Of a DNA stretch of 64,000 nt, positions 53,605 to 62,056 are shown piece by piece. The stretch is taken from NCBI GenBank assembly GCA_020854265.1, contig JADZFU010000006.1, forward strand, positions 1 to 64,000. The letters run 5' to 3'. Both the position numbers and the translations under genes were made by a program. The notes under the pieces were generated by a model. That model ran no database searches, had not been told where the DNA came from, and saw only the letters and a list, made by a program, of their open reading frames with translations. The stretch comes from Candidatus Uhrbacteria bacterium (GTDB lineage: Bacteria; Patescibacteriota; Patescibacteriia; 2-12-FULL-60-25). Within the stretch, counting starts at the first letter, position 1. Every line of letters starts with the position of its first letter.

Positions 53605-54342
53605 ATGGCAACCAAACCGGCTGTCATCCGTGTTGAAGGCTTGAAAAAAGCCTACTTCAACGACGGCATACCGACCCATGTACTGCACGGGATCAATTTC
53701 GAAATTCCGAAGGGGGAGTTTGTCGCGATCATGGGTCCTTCCGGTTCGGGAAAATCAACCCTCATGCAGATTCTGGGTTTTCTCGACACGCTGACCGGCG
53801 GAAAATATCTTTTTGAAGGACGAGACGTATCAAAAATGACGGATGACGAGCTGGCCGCGATGCGCGGCGAGAAAGTAGGATTTATTTTCCAGTCATTTAA
53901 CCTGCTCCCAAAGACATCGGTCATAGAAAACGTAAAACTTCCGCTCCTGTACTCCGACGTCCCGCTCCGCGAGCGCGATAAGCTGGCTATGGAGGCAATC
54001 GACATCGTCGGTCTGCGCCACCGAGTGAATAACTTGTCCAACCAGCTTTCTGGAGGGGAGCGCCAGCGCGTTGCAATTGCCCGTGCGTTGGTACGCAAAC
54101 CGTCGGTCATTTTCGCCGACGAACCTACCGGCAACCTCGATTCTAAAAACGGTCAGGCCGTTATGGACACCTTGCTCGAACTAAATCTCAAGAAAGGCCA
54201 CACCATTATTCTCGTCACTCATGAGACCGACACCGCGGCATATGCCGAACGCATCATCACCTTGCGTGACGGTCTGCTCGTTGGTGACCGCAATACCGAC
54301 GGAGAACGCCACAAACTCGGCGAGCGCGAGCTGAAAAAGTAA
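53605..54342 (+). CDS. MacB/LolD-type ABC transporter ATPase
   Basis: 245 aa. Walker A GPSGSGKST, Q-loop IFQSFNLLPK, signature LSGGERQRVAIARAL, Walker B VIFADEPTGNLDS and H-switch VTHE are all intact. It belongs to the type VII ABC (mechanotransmission) group and works with the two permeases downstream. Confidence 0.95.
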   Translation: MATKPAVIRVEGLKKAYFNDGIPTHVLHGINFEIPKGEFVAIMGPSGSGKSTLMQILGFLDTLTGGKYLFEGRDVSKMTDDELAAMRGEKVGFIFQSFNLLPKTSVIENVKLPLLYSDVPLRERDKLAMEAIDIVGLRHRVNNLSNQLSGGERQRVAIARALVRKPSVIFADEPTGNLDSKNGQAVMDTLLELNLKKGHTIILVTHETDTAAYAERIITLRDGLLVGDRNTDGERHKLGERELKK

Positions 54343-54346
54343 AACC

Positions 54347-55564
54347 ATGCATATCCGCGACCTGGTTAAATCGGCATTCGACAGCCTCGGGCGCACCAAA
54401 GGGCGCACGGCGCTGACCATGCTCGGCATCATTATCGGAATTACCTCGGTGATTCTGGTTTTATCGATCGCGGAGGCAGCTGAACGCTATATCGTAAGCA
54501 CGGTAAATTCGTTCGGTTCGGGCCTGATCATTGTCGCCAATGGACCTCCGAGCTCCGGCAGTTTCACCAATGCGTTTGCGGAGGAGGTGCTTACATACGA
54601 AGACCTCAAAGCAATCAAGCAAAAGTCTTGGATTGATCTGGCGATTGCGAGCGTCGAACAAAATGACAAGATTATTGCCAATGGCATCGAGCGCGAGGGC
54701 AAGGTAACTGCCACCATGCCGGATGAAATCAAATTTTATGACATAAAACCTGCCGAAGGCCTCTTCCTGACCATGGATGATGTGGATTCGCGCGCGCGTG
54801 TAACCGTGCTTGGCGACGAAATAGCGCGCGAACTCTTTGGGGATGAGAGTGCGGTCGGCAAAACCGTCCGCATCAACCGTCAAAACTTCCGTGTCGTCGG
54901 CGTGATGGAGGAAGTTGGTACGCGCGGGTTCGATAATGTGGACCGGAACATCTATATTCCGGTCACTGCCGGTCTCGATCTCTATAGCCGTAAGTATGTA
55001 CAAGCCTTGGTAATCCGGACAAACCTCGTTTCCATAACGGATGGCATGCGCCGCATCCAAGATGTCTTACGCGACCGTCACAATATCGATCTCGGAGAAG
55101 AAGATGACTTCAACGTGCTTTCGCAGGAAGAGCTCGTGAAAACCGCGACCCAAATCACGGATATTCTCGGGATTTTGCTTACGGCTATTGCGGCGATTTC
55201 GCTTTTGGTAGGCGGTATCGGCATCATGAATATCATGTATGTCTCGGTGACCGAGCGTACGCGTGAAATCGGCCTGCGCAAATCCCTCGGCGCCCGCAGC
55301 CGCGATGTTCTCGCGCAATTTTTGTTCGAGGCGATTGTACTGACCGGCGCTGGCGGTGCGATCGGCATTATCCTCGGCATAGGTTTTTCTTGGATTGCCA
55401 TCATCGCGATATCAAGCGTGCAGTCCGGTTGGTCATTTGCCGTTTCCGGCATGGGTGTTGCGCTAGGGTTTTTTGTCTCAACGACCATCGGCGTCATCTT
55501 TGGATTCGCGCCTGCACGCAAAGCTTCTCTCTTAAATCCGATTGAGGCATTGCGCAAAGAATAG
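54347..55564 (+). CDS. MacB-type ABC permease 1
   Basis: 405 aa. Four membrane helices (1 N-terminal, 3 C-terminal) enclosing a MacB periplasmic core domain. Characteristic start LTMLGIIIGITSVILVLSIAE, transmembrane hallmark GGIGIMNIMYVSVTERTREIGLRKSLGA and the ending PARKASLLNPIEALR. Probably pairs with permease 2. Confidence 0.93.
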   Translation: MHIRDLVKSAFDSLGRTKGRTALTMLGIIIGITSVILVLSIAEAAERYIVSTVNSFGSGLIIVANGPPSSGSFTNAFAEEVLTYEDLKAIKQKSWIDLAIASVEQNDKIIANGIEREGKVTATMPDEIKFYDIKPAEGLFLTMDDVDSRARVTVLGDEIARELFGDESAVGKTVRINRQNFRVVGVMEEVGTRGFDNVDRNIYIPVTAGLDLYSRKYVQALVIRTNLVSITDGMRRIQDVLRDRHNIDLGEEDDFNVLSQEELVKTATQITDILGILLTAIAAISLLVGGIGIMNIMYVSVTERTREIGLRKSLGARSRDVLAQFLFEAIVLTGAGGAIGIILGIGFSWIAIIAISSVQSGWSFAVSGMGVALGFFVSTTIGVIFGFAPARKASLLNPIEALRKE

Positions 55565-55565
55565 T

Positions 55566-56798
55566 ATGAAAATCCGCGATCTTGTCGTCATCTCTCTGAA
55601 AAGTCTGTTACGCAACAAAGCACGGGCTATCTTGACCATGCTTGGGATCGTCATCGGAATCGGTTCGGTGATTCTCATGTTATCGGTCGGTAAGGCCGCC
55701 GAGAACTTCCTACTGTCTCAAGTAGCTTCGTTCGGCCCCGATGTCGTCATTATTTCTAATGGATCAGGCAGCGGGAGCGGCGGCGGACCAAATCCGCTCC
55801 AAAAACAGACGCTCACATACAAGGATTATCAGGAGATCAAGCGACAATCTTGGGTCGAGTCCGCGCTCGGAACATTGGTAAGCACGGCTGTAGCAAGTTA
55901 CGGTCCGGAAAATATGAATGTCTCGGTTTGGGGGTCAACGCCTGGAGAAATCGAGATTTATCCCGCAACCGTTGCCGACGGACGCTTTTTGCTTGATGAC
56001 GATATTGATGGACGCGCAAAAGTCGCCGTGATCGGGGCCAATGTCGCACGCGAGCTCTTCGGTGACGACTCCGCCGTCGGCAAGATTATCAAAATCCGCC
56101 GTGTGAATTACCGCGTGATCGGAGTCATGGAAAAAGCAGGAACGCGTTTTTTCACAAAACTGGATGACTTGATCTATATTCCGCTGACCTCGGCCATGGA
56201 TTTGTATAACAAGGATCGTCTCAACTTTTTGAGCCTCAAACCGCGCGACATTTCCCCGAATGAGGCCAAAGAGGAGGTGCGGTTCCTGCTTCGCGATACG
56301 CACAAACTGGATAATCCGAACGGGGATCTCTCCAAAGATGATTTCCGCGTGGGGACGCAGGAGGATGCCCAGCAAAACGCCGGTACCATCGGTCAAGTGT
56401 TGTCGATTCTGCTTGGCTCCATCGCCGCCATCTCGCTTATCGTTGGCGGAATAGGGATCATGAACATCATGTACGTCACGGTGACCGAACGCACATCGGA
56501 AATCGGTTTGCGCAAAGCATTGGGAGCAAAGCGGGGTGACGTGCTCGGCCAATTCCTTGCCGAGGCGATTGCTGTAACGACGGTCGGCGGCGTTATCGGT
56601 ATCGTTTTCGGTATCTTTTTATCATGGCTGACCATCCAAATCCTCAATCAGTTCCAGCCCGGTTGGACCTTCATGCTTTCATTCGATTCCATTGTATTGG
56701 CATTCGGCGTCTCTGCGGTCATTGGCATCGTTTTTGGATTTAATCCTGCCAGACGCGCCTCAAAACTGTCGCCGATCGAAGCATTACGGTACGAATAA
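55566..56798 (+). CDS. MacB-type ABC permease 2
   Basis: 410 aa, a paralogue of the preceding permease with the same layout: ILTMLGIVIGIGSVILMLSV, GIGIMNIMYVTVTERTSEIG and PARRASKLSPIEALRYE. Its start lies 1 nt after the upstream stop. A Gly/Ser-rich insert (SGSGSGGG) lies near residue 70. One ATPase with two permeases suggests a heterodimeric channel. Confidence 0.93.
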   Translation: MKIRDLVVISLKSLLRNKARAILTMLGIVIGIGSVILMLSVGKAAENFLLSQVASFGPDVVIISNGSGSGSGGGPNPLQKQTLTYKDYQEIKRQSWVESALGTLVSTAVASYGPENMNVSVWGSTPGEIEIYPATVADGRFLLDDDIDGRAKVAVIGANVARELFGDDSAVGKIIKIRRVNYRVIGVMEKAGTRFFTKLDDLIYIPLTSAMDLYNKDRLNFLSLKPRDISPNEAKEEVRFLLRDTHKLDNPNGDLSKDDFRVGTQEDAQQNAGTIGQVLSILLGSIAAISLIVGGIGIMNIMYVTVTERTSEIGLRKALGAKRGDVLGQFLAEAIAVTTVGGVIGIVFGIFLSWLTIQILNQFQPGWTFMLSFDSIVLAFGVSAVIGIVFGFNPARRASKLSPIEALRYE

Positions 56799-56805
56799 TC
56801 GGCGG

Positions 56806-56834
56806 TTGACAGGAAAACAATATTTTGATATAAG
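56806..56834 (+). promoter_or_regulatory. Class B promoter for the 56854 gene
   Basis: TTGACA, 17-nt spacer ending ATATTTTGA, TATAAG. The same ATATTTTGA end is found in the promoter at 57700. Confidence 0.88.
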
Positions 56835-56853
56835 TTTTTGGCGGAGGTTGATT

Positions 56854-57159
56854 TTGTCTGCTCACGATCGCGAAACGCTCTCGGATCTCATCCTCGAAGC
56901 CAAGCTCAATACCTCGCCTGCAGGTATCGTCGGAATGGCCGTCACGGGCCGCGTGCATCACGAGGGCTTCGGGTGTCTCATAGAGTCATGCCACACGGAA
57001 AAGGGGAGACTCATTCTCGGACTCTCCATCAAGAAGCTGAATGGCCGCCGAGTCGAGTATCTCGATTTCGAGCCCAAGACCAAGGTCTGGCTTCTGCATT
57101 TCCAGAAGCCGCCGTCCATGACCGTGAGTGAGCTCCAGTTCTTCCACCGCTCCTGCTGA
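56854..57159 (+). CDS. Small class B protein
   Basis: 101 aa. The start is TTG 56854, chosen because GGAGG lies 6 nt upstream and the promoter start site is near 56841; no ATG is available at the right distance. It appears to be a compact beta-rich protein (LILGLSIKKLNGRRVEYLDF, KVWLLHF) with two Cys in GFGCLIESCH. Unrecognised. It has its own terminator. Confidence 0.65.
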   Translation: MSAHDRETLSDLILEAKLNTSPAGIVGMAVTGRVHHEGFGCLIESCHTEKGRLILGLSIKKLNGRRVEYLDFEPKTKVWLLHFQKPPSMTVSELQFFHRSC

Positions 57160-57164
57160 ACATG

Positions 57165-57190
57165 CCCGCCTCTCTCAAAGAGGCGGGTTT
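57165..57190 (+). terminator. Terminator of the 56854 gene
   Basis: CCCGCCTCT with AGAGGCGGG around CTCAA, followed by TTTTG. The TATCAT box of the next gene begins 4 nt later. Confidence 0.85.
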
Positions 57191-57205
57191 TGCTATCATG
57201 ACGCC

Positions 57206-57703
57206 ATGTCGATATTCGGCCTCCTCGTCACGCTCGCCATCCTCTGGTTTTTTGCAAGATATTTTGGAGGAATTGGCATCGGTGCACCGTGGCTTCCGGT
57301 CCGAAGACGTGATATCGCGGATGCATTCGCGTTGGCGCAGCCTGGCTCCGACGATACCGTTATTGATTTAGGTTCGGGCGATGGCCGTCTGCTCCTTGAA
57401 TCAGCAAAAAAGGGAGCTGCCGTAATCGGCTATGAATTAAATCCTATCCTTGTCTGGATCTCTCGTATTCGACTTAAATCATTTGCTTCAAGATCCGTTA
57501 TTCACCGACAAAACCTTTTGGATGCCGACCTCTCCAAAGCAACTATCATCTATATTTTCGGCATCGGTCCGCTCATGCCCAAGCTGTCCAAAAAAATCCA
57601 AAAAGAATGTCGAGCGGGAGTAAAAATCATCTCATTCGCATTTGAATTGCCCGGAATGCAGCCTGTCCAAACCAAAGGAGTAGTCCATCTCTATATCCGT
57701 TGA
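57206..57703 (+). CDS. Membrane-anchored class I methyltransferase-like protein
   Basis: 165 aa. An N-terminal hydrophobic helix (IFGLLVTLAILWFFARYF) is followed by a Rossmann-like domain: motif I VIDLGSGDGRLLL, AVIGYELNPILVWIS, TIIYIFGIGPLMPKL. Class A gene: TATCAT ends 6 nt before the ATG and there is no SD. Its stop TGA is part of the following -35 box. The family of short membrane-linked methyltransferases includes enzymes acting on lysine residues, but the substrate here is unknown. Confidence 0.8.
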   Translation: MSIFGLLVTLAILWFFARYFGGIGIGAPWLPVRRRDIADAFALAQPGSDDTVIDLGSGDGRLLLESAKKGAAVIGYELNPILVWISRIRLKSFASRSVIHRQNLLDADLSKATIIYIFGIGPLMPKLSKKIQKECRAGVKIISFAFELPGMQPVQTKGVVHLYIR

Positions 57704-57728
57704 CGTATTGCAAATATTTTGATACATA
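57700..57728 (+). promoter_or_regulatory. Class B promoter overlapping the upstream stop codon
   Basis: TTGACG (containing the TGA stop of the methyltransferase gene), 17-nt spacer ending ATATTTTGA, TACATA. Confidence 0.8.
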
Positions 57729-57755
57729 TCACGCGGCTCATTACATGAGGTTTTC

Positions 57756-58346
57756 ATGCACCGGACAATCGAATCCCTTCCACGGGCCTACTATGTCTGC
57801 GTAACCTCGGACAAACTCGCGGTCATGAACGGCCTCAAGCCGGTTCCGAAACGGTCTGCCCCGACCCACTGGGGGTACATGGACGAATTCGTCCCGCGCA
57901 AAAAGAACGCGTCGCCGCACATCATCCAGTTCCAGCGCGACGTCTTTCTTCGGCCGACATCCGATATCGAAATGGAGTACGTTCTCGGATTCAAGCAGGA
58001 ATTCGATATCGATCACGAAGAGGTGTATGTCGCATTCCGCGCAACATATATCGTCGAGTCGGGCTCCGAAGCGGAGGAGTTCAACACCGAACGCTTTCCG
58101 GTCACGGTTTTCTACGAGGCCGTCCGGGACCGCTGGAGGATCTCGGCCGGACTGACCGAATACCGTTCAGAAAAGCGGATTCGCCGTCCGCAAGCCTGGA
58201 AGGAGCTGATGGATGAATTTGGCTTTCGCAAAGCCAGGGGGACAATGCGCCCGATCAAAAACGCCGAAGGTATGCCGTACGTCCTCTCTCTCATGCGGCT
58301 GGTCGCGCAGCATGCGGGAAATTCCGGACGCATGAGGCTGGAGTAG
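57756..58346 (+). CDS. Class B hypothetical protein
   Basis: 196 aa, first of a three-gene unit (57756-59318). Unrecognised; no signal peptide. Beta-rich middle (EVYVAFRATYIVESG, PVTVFYEAVRDRWRISAGL) and a basic helical C-terminus (EKRIRRPQAWKELMDEFGFR). GAGG lies 5 nt before the ATG. The sequence FYEAVRDRWRI resembles the W-containing strand pair in the neighbouring class B proteins. Confidence 0.7.
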   Translation: MHRTIESLPRAYYVCVTSDKLAVMNGLKPVPKRSAPTHWGYMDEFVPRKKNASPHIIQFQRDVFLRPTSDIEMEYVLGFKQEFDIDHEEVYVAFRATYIVESGSEAEEFNTERFPVTVFYEAVRDRWRISAGLTEYRSEKRIRRPQAWKELMDEFGFRKARGTMRPIKNAEGMPYVLSLMRLVAQHAGNSGRMRLE

Positions 58347-58348
58347 CC

Positions 58349-58813
58349 ATGGACGACTTGGTAGAAAACGACATCCTCTTGTGCTTCCGCCACGTGCCGC
58401 ACCGTGGCATATCGCGGATGGCGAACACGCTACAGGCCATCGGTGTCTCCATCAACCGGCGCAAATGGGCCTACATTCCATCCGACCATTACCCGCGCGT
58501 CGAGATGTCGGGACGGTCCGGTACCAAGTTTTCGCTTGGCGTCTCGCGCCAGCCGCTCGTTGGTTACATCTCGTGGGCATCCGTCCAGCGAGTGGATGAA
58601 GCAAACGAGTCGAGCGCGATCCTGCGCACCGCCTACCGGGAAACCGACCGTATATGGTCGATCGAGTACGTGCCGCGCATCGTCGCGGATCCGGCTTTCG
58701 ATCAAGCCGTAGCCGAGCTTTTCCCTGCGGGTATCCGCGAGCTCCGCTTCGACAAGGAAGATCTGGTTAACGCTCACATGCAGCGTTTCGTGGATTTGTT
58801 CGATTCCGAGTAG
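58349..58813 (+). CDS. Class B hypothetical protein
   Basis: 154 aa, 2 nt after the preceding gene. Unrecognised. N-terminal half rich in aromatic and basic residues (RRKWAYIPSDHYPRVEM); the middle has TAYRETDRIWSIEYVP, again a strand pair around a Trp; a helical end follows (DLVNAHMQRFVDLF). GGAG is 5 nt upstream of the ATG. Confidence 0.68.
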   Translation: MDDLVENDILLCFRHVPHRGISRMANTLQAIGVSINRRKWAYIPSDHYPRVEMSGRSGTKFSLGVSRQPLVGYISWASVQRVDEANESSAILRTAYRETDRIWSIEYVPRIVADPAFDQAVAELFPAGIRELRFDKEDLVNAHMQRFVDLFDSE

Positions 58814-58832
58814 CAAGCAATAAGGAGGGACC

Positions 58833-59318
58833 ATGACTGCGTTCGACATCCGCCACCCGCAAACCATCAAGATGCTCGAGCTCTTCGAGAAGATGGACTT
58901 GTTCACCAAGATCGTGCTCGATTCCGGTCTGCCGGTCCGTCACGACACCGACATCAGCGATCCGGTCATCACCTCGGTCAGCTCCGAGGACGATCATCCG
59001 GTGGTGCTCGAGTGGAGCTACAATTCGGACTGCATTTCGATGAACCTCTACTTCAACAGCGAGCAGGACGCGAGCCTCATCGGGGGCATCGTCTACCTGG
59101 CATGGGACGTGGCGAACCAGTGGCATCTCTACTGGGAAACCTCGGACGATGGCTGCGAGATCGGTTCCGAGGCCAAGTCCTTCGTCGCCGAGCTCGGCAT
59201 CCCCGACGAGCGCATCATCCGAAAGATCGCTCCGACCGAGGTCGAGGGTTACGCCCGGCGGTACATCGCCATGTACAAGCGGATGATGAGCCGGCACGTC
59301 GAGAAGCCCGTGCGCTGA
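58833..59318 (+). CDS. Class B protein, paralogue of the 59450 product
   Basis: 161 aa, acidic, cytosolic, unrecognised. AAGGAGG lies 4 nt before ATG. It aligns with the 59450 product over about 120 residues: VLEWSYNSD against RLEWHHDPG, HLYWETSDD against FLYWDLADA, EAKSFVAELGI against EARAFMKELAI and RYIAMYKRMM against QFINRYKSIL. The conserved Trp, Glu and Tyr positions suggest a binding fold, with no catalytic signature visible. Last gene of its unit, followed by a strong terminator. Confidence 0.72.
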   Translation: MTAFDIRHPQTIKMLELFEKMDLFTKIVLDSGLPVRHDTDISDPVITSVSSEDDHPVVLEWSYNSDCISMNLYFNSEQDASLIGGIVYLAWDVANQWHLYWETSDDGCEIGSEAKSFVAELGIPDERIIRKIAPTEVEGYARRYIAMYKRMMSRHVEKPVR

Positions 59319-59324
59319 ACTGTT

Positions 59325-59365
59325 ACCGGTCCGTTTCGCCAAGGCGAATCGGACCGGTTTTTTTA
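59325..59365 (+). terminator. Terminator after the 58833 gene
   Basis: ACCGGTCCG, TTT, CGCC and their complement, followed by seven T. Confidence 0.9.
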
Positions 59366-59375
59366 TAGCGAATGA

Positions 59376-59404
59376 TTGACATAAGCCCTATATTTCGTTA
59401 TGTT
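59376..59404 (+). promoter_or_regulatory. Class B promoter for the 59450 gene
   Basis: TTGACA, 17-nt spacer, TATGTT; leader of about 40 nt. Confidence 0.85.
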
Positions 59405-59449
59405 CAGCCCGCTCCGCACGAGCGGAATGCACCTTGAATCGAGGCGGTC

Positions 59450-59905
59450 ATGAATGAATTCGAGACGTATGCCAAGGCCTTCGAGACGCAGGTCAGGGAA
59501 TCCGGTCTCGCCTTCGAGCGCGATCCCGACACCCGGCATTTCACGCTGCAACGCGTGCCGTTCCAGCTCGATGACCCGTGCCGCCTGGAGTGGCATCACG
59601 ATCCCGGCGAGTTCATGGTGGACCTGTCATTCTGGCATCACCAGAATCCGACCTTCTGTCTGAGCCGTGTCCAGCTCGCGAGCCAGCCCGCCGACCACGT
59701 TTTCCTCTACTGGGATCTCGCGGACGCGACGATCGAACAGATGATCCCGCGCGAAGCTCGCGCATTCATGAAAGAGCTCGCCATCCGCGAGCCTCGCACG
59801 CGCTATCCTGTCCATCCGCAAGGATGCAGTCTCCTCTTGCGCCAGTTCATCAACCGATACAAGTCGATTCTCGCATCCGCTGCCCACCAAGGAGTCGTCC
59901 GATGA
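59450..59905 (+). CDS. Class B protein, paralogue of the 58833 product
   Basis: 151 aa. See the 58833 entry for the shared pattern. Its N-terminus is shorter and helical (NEFETYAKAFETQVRESGL). GAGG is 5 nt upstream of the ATG. Its stop overlaps the next start (ATGA), so it is translationally coupled to the 59902 gene. Confidence 0.72.
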   Translation: MNEFETYAKAFETQVRESGLAFERDPDTRHFTLQRVPFQLDDPCRLEWHHDPGEFMVDLSFWHHQNPTFCLSRVQLASQPADHVFLYWDLADATIEQMIPREARAFMKELAIREPRTRYPVHPQGCSLLLRQFINRYKSILASAAHQGVVR

Positions 59906-60342
59906 AGGATTTGGAAAAAAAGATCCGTCGGCGCATCGAGCGCGCCGAGGCTCTGTCCGACAAGCCTGGCTTGTTTCGGAAGCTGGCCAAGGAGCTGCCG
60001 ATGGGGGATGCAGCCATCCGCTCCGTTCTCTTCAAGGCCAAGCGCGGATCCATCTACTGGGAGCTCGTCTTCGACAAGACGGGTGCAGTCATGGAGAGAG
60101 CACTCCTGTTCTCCTTCGACGACAACGGAATCGTCGGGATCCGTCAGTTGCGCGGCGGAGACAAGACCGATTTCCGTATCGAGAGCGATCTGAACTCGCC
60201 GGGCCGCAAGTTCGGCAAGTTCCTGCACAAGTTCGGCCTCAGCCGGCGCGTTCCGAAGTCCGTCACCAGCGTGATCGACGGGGACGTGAACAAGGCACGC
60301 GAGCGTCTGATCGTACGGTTCGTCGAGATGAACGAGTCTTGA
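59902..60342 (+). CDS. Class B basic hypothetical protein
   Basis: 146 aa, strongly basic (KDLEKKIRRRIERAEAL, KFGKFLHKFGLSRRVPKS). Beta-strand middle (SIYWELVFDKTGAVMERALL). Unrecognised; its basicity suggests nucleic-acid contact, which is only inference. AAGGAG lies 7 nt before the ATG. Its TGA stop lies within the TTGACG of the next promoter. Confidence 0.7.
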   Translation: MKDLEKKIRRRIERAEALSDKPGLFRKLAKELPMGDAAIRSVLFKAKRGSIYWELVFDKTGAVMERALLFSFDDNGIVGIRQLRGGDKTDFRIESDLNSPGRKFGKFLHKFGLSRRVPKSVTSVIDGDVNKARERLIVRFVEMNES

Positions 60343-60367
60343 CGGAATCGGAAAAATCCGATATCCT
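60339..60367 (+). promoter_or_regulatory. Class B promoter overlapping the upstream stop codon
   Basis: TTGACG, 17-nt spacer, TATCCT. The spacer and -10 hold an inverted repeat ATCGGA/TCCGAT around AAAA (a possible operator). Confidence 0.75.
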
Positions 60368-60402
60368 GCATGAACCTCTTTTCACAGAAAGGTCGCTCCG
60401 AA

Positions 60403-60606
60403 ATGGCACGTAGACCCCTGCCCGGATCCCGCGTCAGCCACTCCGACATCGACGATCTCGAGGCCGCCCACGGCGTCGAGATCCCGTTCCGCCGCTCGAC
60501 TCCGCCCCCGCCCGCTCCGGCGAATGCCGGCAAGTCCATCGACCAGATCGCGAGCGAGGTCGACACCAACGAGAAGTACCGTCAGCCCTCGCGAAGCGGG
60601 TTCTGA
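60403..60606 (+). CDS. Small Pro-rich class B protein
   Basis: 67 aa: basic start (ARRPLPGSR), acidic helix (SDIDDLEAAHGVEIPF), Pro/Ala stretch (STPPPPAPANAGKS) and polar end. Probably largely unstructured. AAAGG is about 10 nt upstream. It is followed 1 nt later by a second Pro-rich small protein. Confidence 0.55.
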   Translation: MARRPLPGSRVSHSDIDDLEAAHGVEIPFRRSTPPPPAPANAGKSIDQIASEVDTNEKYRQPSRSGF

Positions 60607-60607
60607 C

Positions 60608-60889
60608 ATGGCCGACTCCAAGCCCGCCCCGCCCCAAGAAGAGGTCGAGCGGGTCTCGGATCCGCCGCCCATGCCCGGCCGAAGCCTCTACCCAGCTTCG
60701 CCGAGCGGCGAGTTTCTCGCCACGCGCACGCCAAGCGACTCGCCCCGCATCCCGCCCTACGGGATGTGCCAGCTTCCGGAAATCGGAGGCGTGGATCCTC
60801 CTCCGGAGCCTTCGCCGAGCGAGCCGCCCGATGATGTGATGGTCAGGCCCAGCCTGATCGGGGAGCTCATGCGTCAAGCCAAGAAGTAG
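60608..60889 (+). CDS. Pro-rich class B protein
   Basis: 93 aa, very Pro/Ser-rich (PPPMPGRSLYPASPSG, PPPEPSPSEPPDD), predicted disordered, with a short helical end (LIGELMRQAKK). Unrecognised; SD weak. Its existence is supported by position in the operon and the following terminator. Confidence 0.5.
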   Translation: MADSKPAPPQEEVERVSDPPPMPGRSLYPASPSGEFLATRTPSDSPRIPPYGMCQLPEIGGVDPPPEPSPSEPPDDVMVRPSLIGELMRQAKK

Positions 60890-60894
60890 TTCTT

Positions 60895-60930
60895 CCCGGT
60901 CCGACAGCCCTTGTCGGACCGGGTTTCTTT
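60895..60930 (+). terminator. Terminator of the 60403-60889 unit
   Basis: CCCGGTCCGACA with TGTCGGACCGGG, followed by TTTCTTTTT. Confidence 0.92.
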
Positions 60931-60939
60931 TTGTATGAA
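60911..60939 (+). promoter_or_regulatory. Possible promoter inside the terminator for the NUDIX gene
   Basis: TTGTCG, 17-nt spacer, TATGAA; the -35 box lies in the 3' arm of the terminator. The start site would be 1-3 nt before the ATG. Confidence 0.45.
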
Positions 60940-60947
60940 GGATGCGC

Positions 60948-61391
60948 ATGAAACGCGTGTTCACGGTTTCCGCTTTTCTCATCAGCAATGATGAATCGGA
61001 GCCGCGCGTCTTGCTCCGGCTTCATCCCAAGCTCGGCCGCTGGATTCAGCCTGGCGGCCACATCGAGCCTGATCAGGATCCGATCACGGCTTTGATCGCC
61101 GAGTTCAAAGAAGAGGTCGGTATCGACCTTTCGTCATGCTTCATATTGCCGCTGGAGCGGGATCGCGTTCAGGTCCTGCCGCTGCCTGCGCATATGACAT
61201 CCATCCGTATGCCGGCTGGTAAGCCGAATCCCGGGGACCCCGAACATTTCATGATCGACATGGCATATGTCATCCATGCGCCGCATCAAAGCGTGCGGCA
61301 AGGGGTATCCGCCCAATGGTTCCGCAAGGATCAACTCGCGGATTATCCTATGCCGGAAGATGTCCGTACCTTCCTGAACGGAGCCATGTAA
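60948..61391 (+). CDS. NUDIX hydrolase-like protein
   Basis: 147 aa. The NUDIX box is recognisable, GGHIEPDQDP followed by AEFKEEVGI, but the first conserved Glu is replaced (D/Q) and the Arg of REUXEE is Ala, so activity may be altered. The EE pair that binds the metal remains. VLLRLHPKLGRWIQPGG gives the typical start. GAAGGA lies 5 nt before the ATG. It overlaps the next gene by one base (TAATG). Confidence 0.82.
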   Translation: MKRVFTVSAFLISNDESEPRVLLRLHPKLGRWIQPGGHIEPDQDPITALIAEFKEEVGIDLSSCFILPLERDRVQVLPLPAHMTSIRMPAGKPNPGDPEHFMIDMAYVIHAPHQSVRQGVSAQWFRKDQLADYPMPEDVRTFLNGAM

Positions 61392-62056
61392 TGCTCCCGC
61401 TCGAGCAGTACCAACTCGACATTCTGCTCGAAGAAAAAGCCGGTATGCTCGAATGCATGCTCGGTCCATTTATCAAGAACGACGGCGACTCCGGTGCCTA
61501 TGACACCGACACCGGCCGCGCCATGGGCGTGAATGCCGGTCATCCGGAATGGTATAGCGTAAGCACCTTGCTGACCGTGAATACCAAAAAACATATCGTG
61601 AAAATCCGGTATTCCGTATCGGACGATACGGAAGCTTGGATCGATCCGGGGGATTGGGATGATGGCGAGATAATCACGCCTGAGGACTACGAGGAAATCT
61701 GCAAAACAGACATCCTCTATTTCCAGGCCAATAATCCCGATCAGCTCCGCTTGCCCTTTCCGCCTACTCAATCGGCTCTACGGTTCCCGCATCCATTGGA
61801 TGAGCCGATCCCGCCTATACCCATGGCGATCGATTATCCCACCGAGTACTTCCACATCATCATTCGCTACTCGGCAGTCACGAACTCCTGGTCCATCAAA
61901 TGGGAAGGGAGTCTCAGGATAGATTTGGCCCAGGAAAGGAAGCTCCTTGTCCCGCTTGGTCTTCTCAATAGCGGCGACAAAATCGAAGAAGACTTCGCCC
62001 TCAATTACGTCCGTGATTTTCTAAAAATCATCGAACGCGAACGCTTTCGTCCCTGA
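61391..62056 (+). CDS. Class B/intermediate hypothetical protein
   Basis: 221 aa, translationally coupled to the NUDIX gene (TAATG). Unrecognised. Predicted beta-rich with several aromatic strands: HIVKIRYSVSDDTEAWID, FHIIIRYSAVTNSWSIKWEG; Pro-rich loop PLDEPIPPIPMAIDYP; helical end DFLKIIERERF. IRYSAVTNSWSI resembles the strand pairs in the 44443 and 57756 proteins. Its GC content is lower than that of the others in the cluster. Confidence 0.68.
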   Translation: MLPLEQYQLDILLEEKAGMLECMLGPFIKNDGDSGAYDTDTGRAMGVNAGHPEWYSVSTLLTVNTKKHIVKIRYSVSDDTEAWIDPGDWDDGEIITPEDYEEICKTDILYFQANNPDQLRLPFPPTQSALRFPHPLDEPIPPIPMAIDYPTEYFHIIIRYSAVTNSWSIKWEGSLRIDLAQERKLLVPLGLLNSGDKIEEDFALNYVRDFLKIIERERFRP

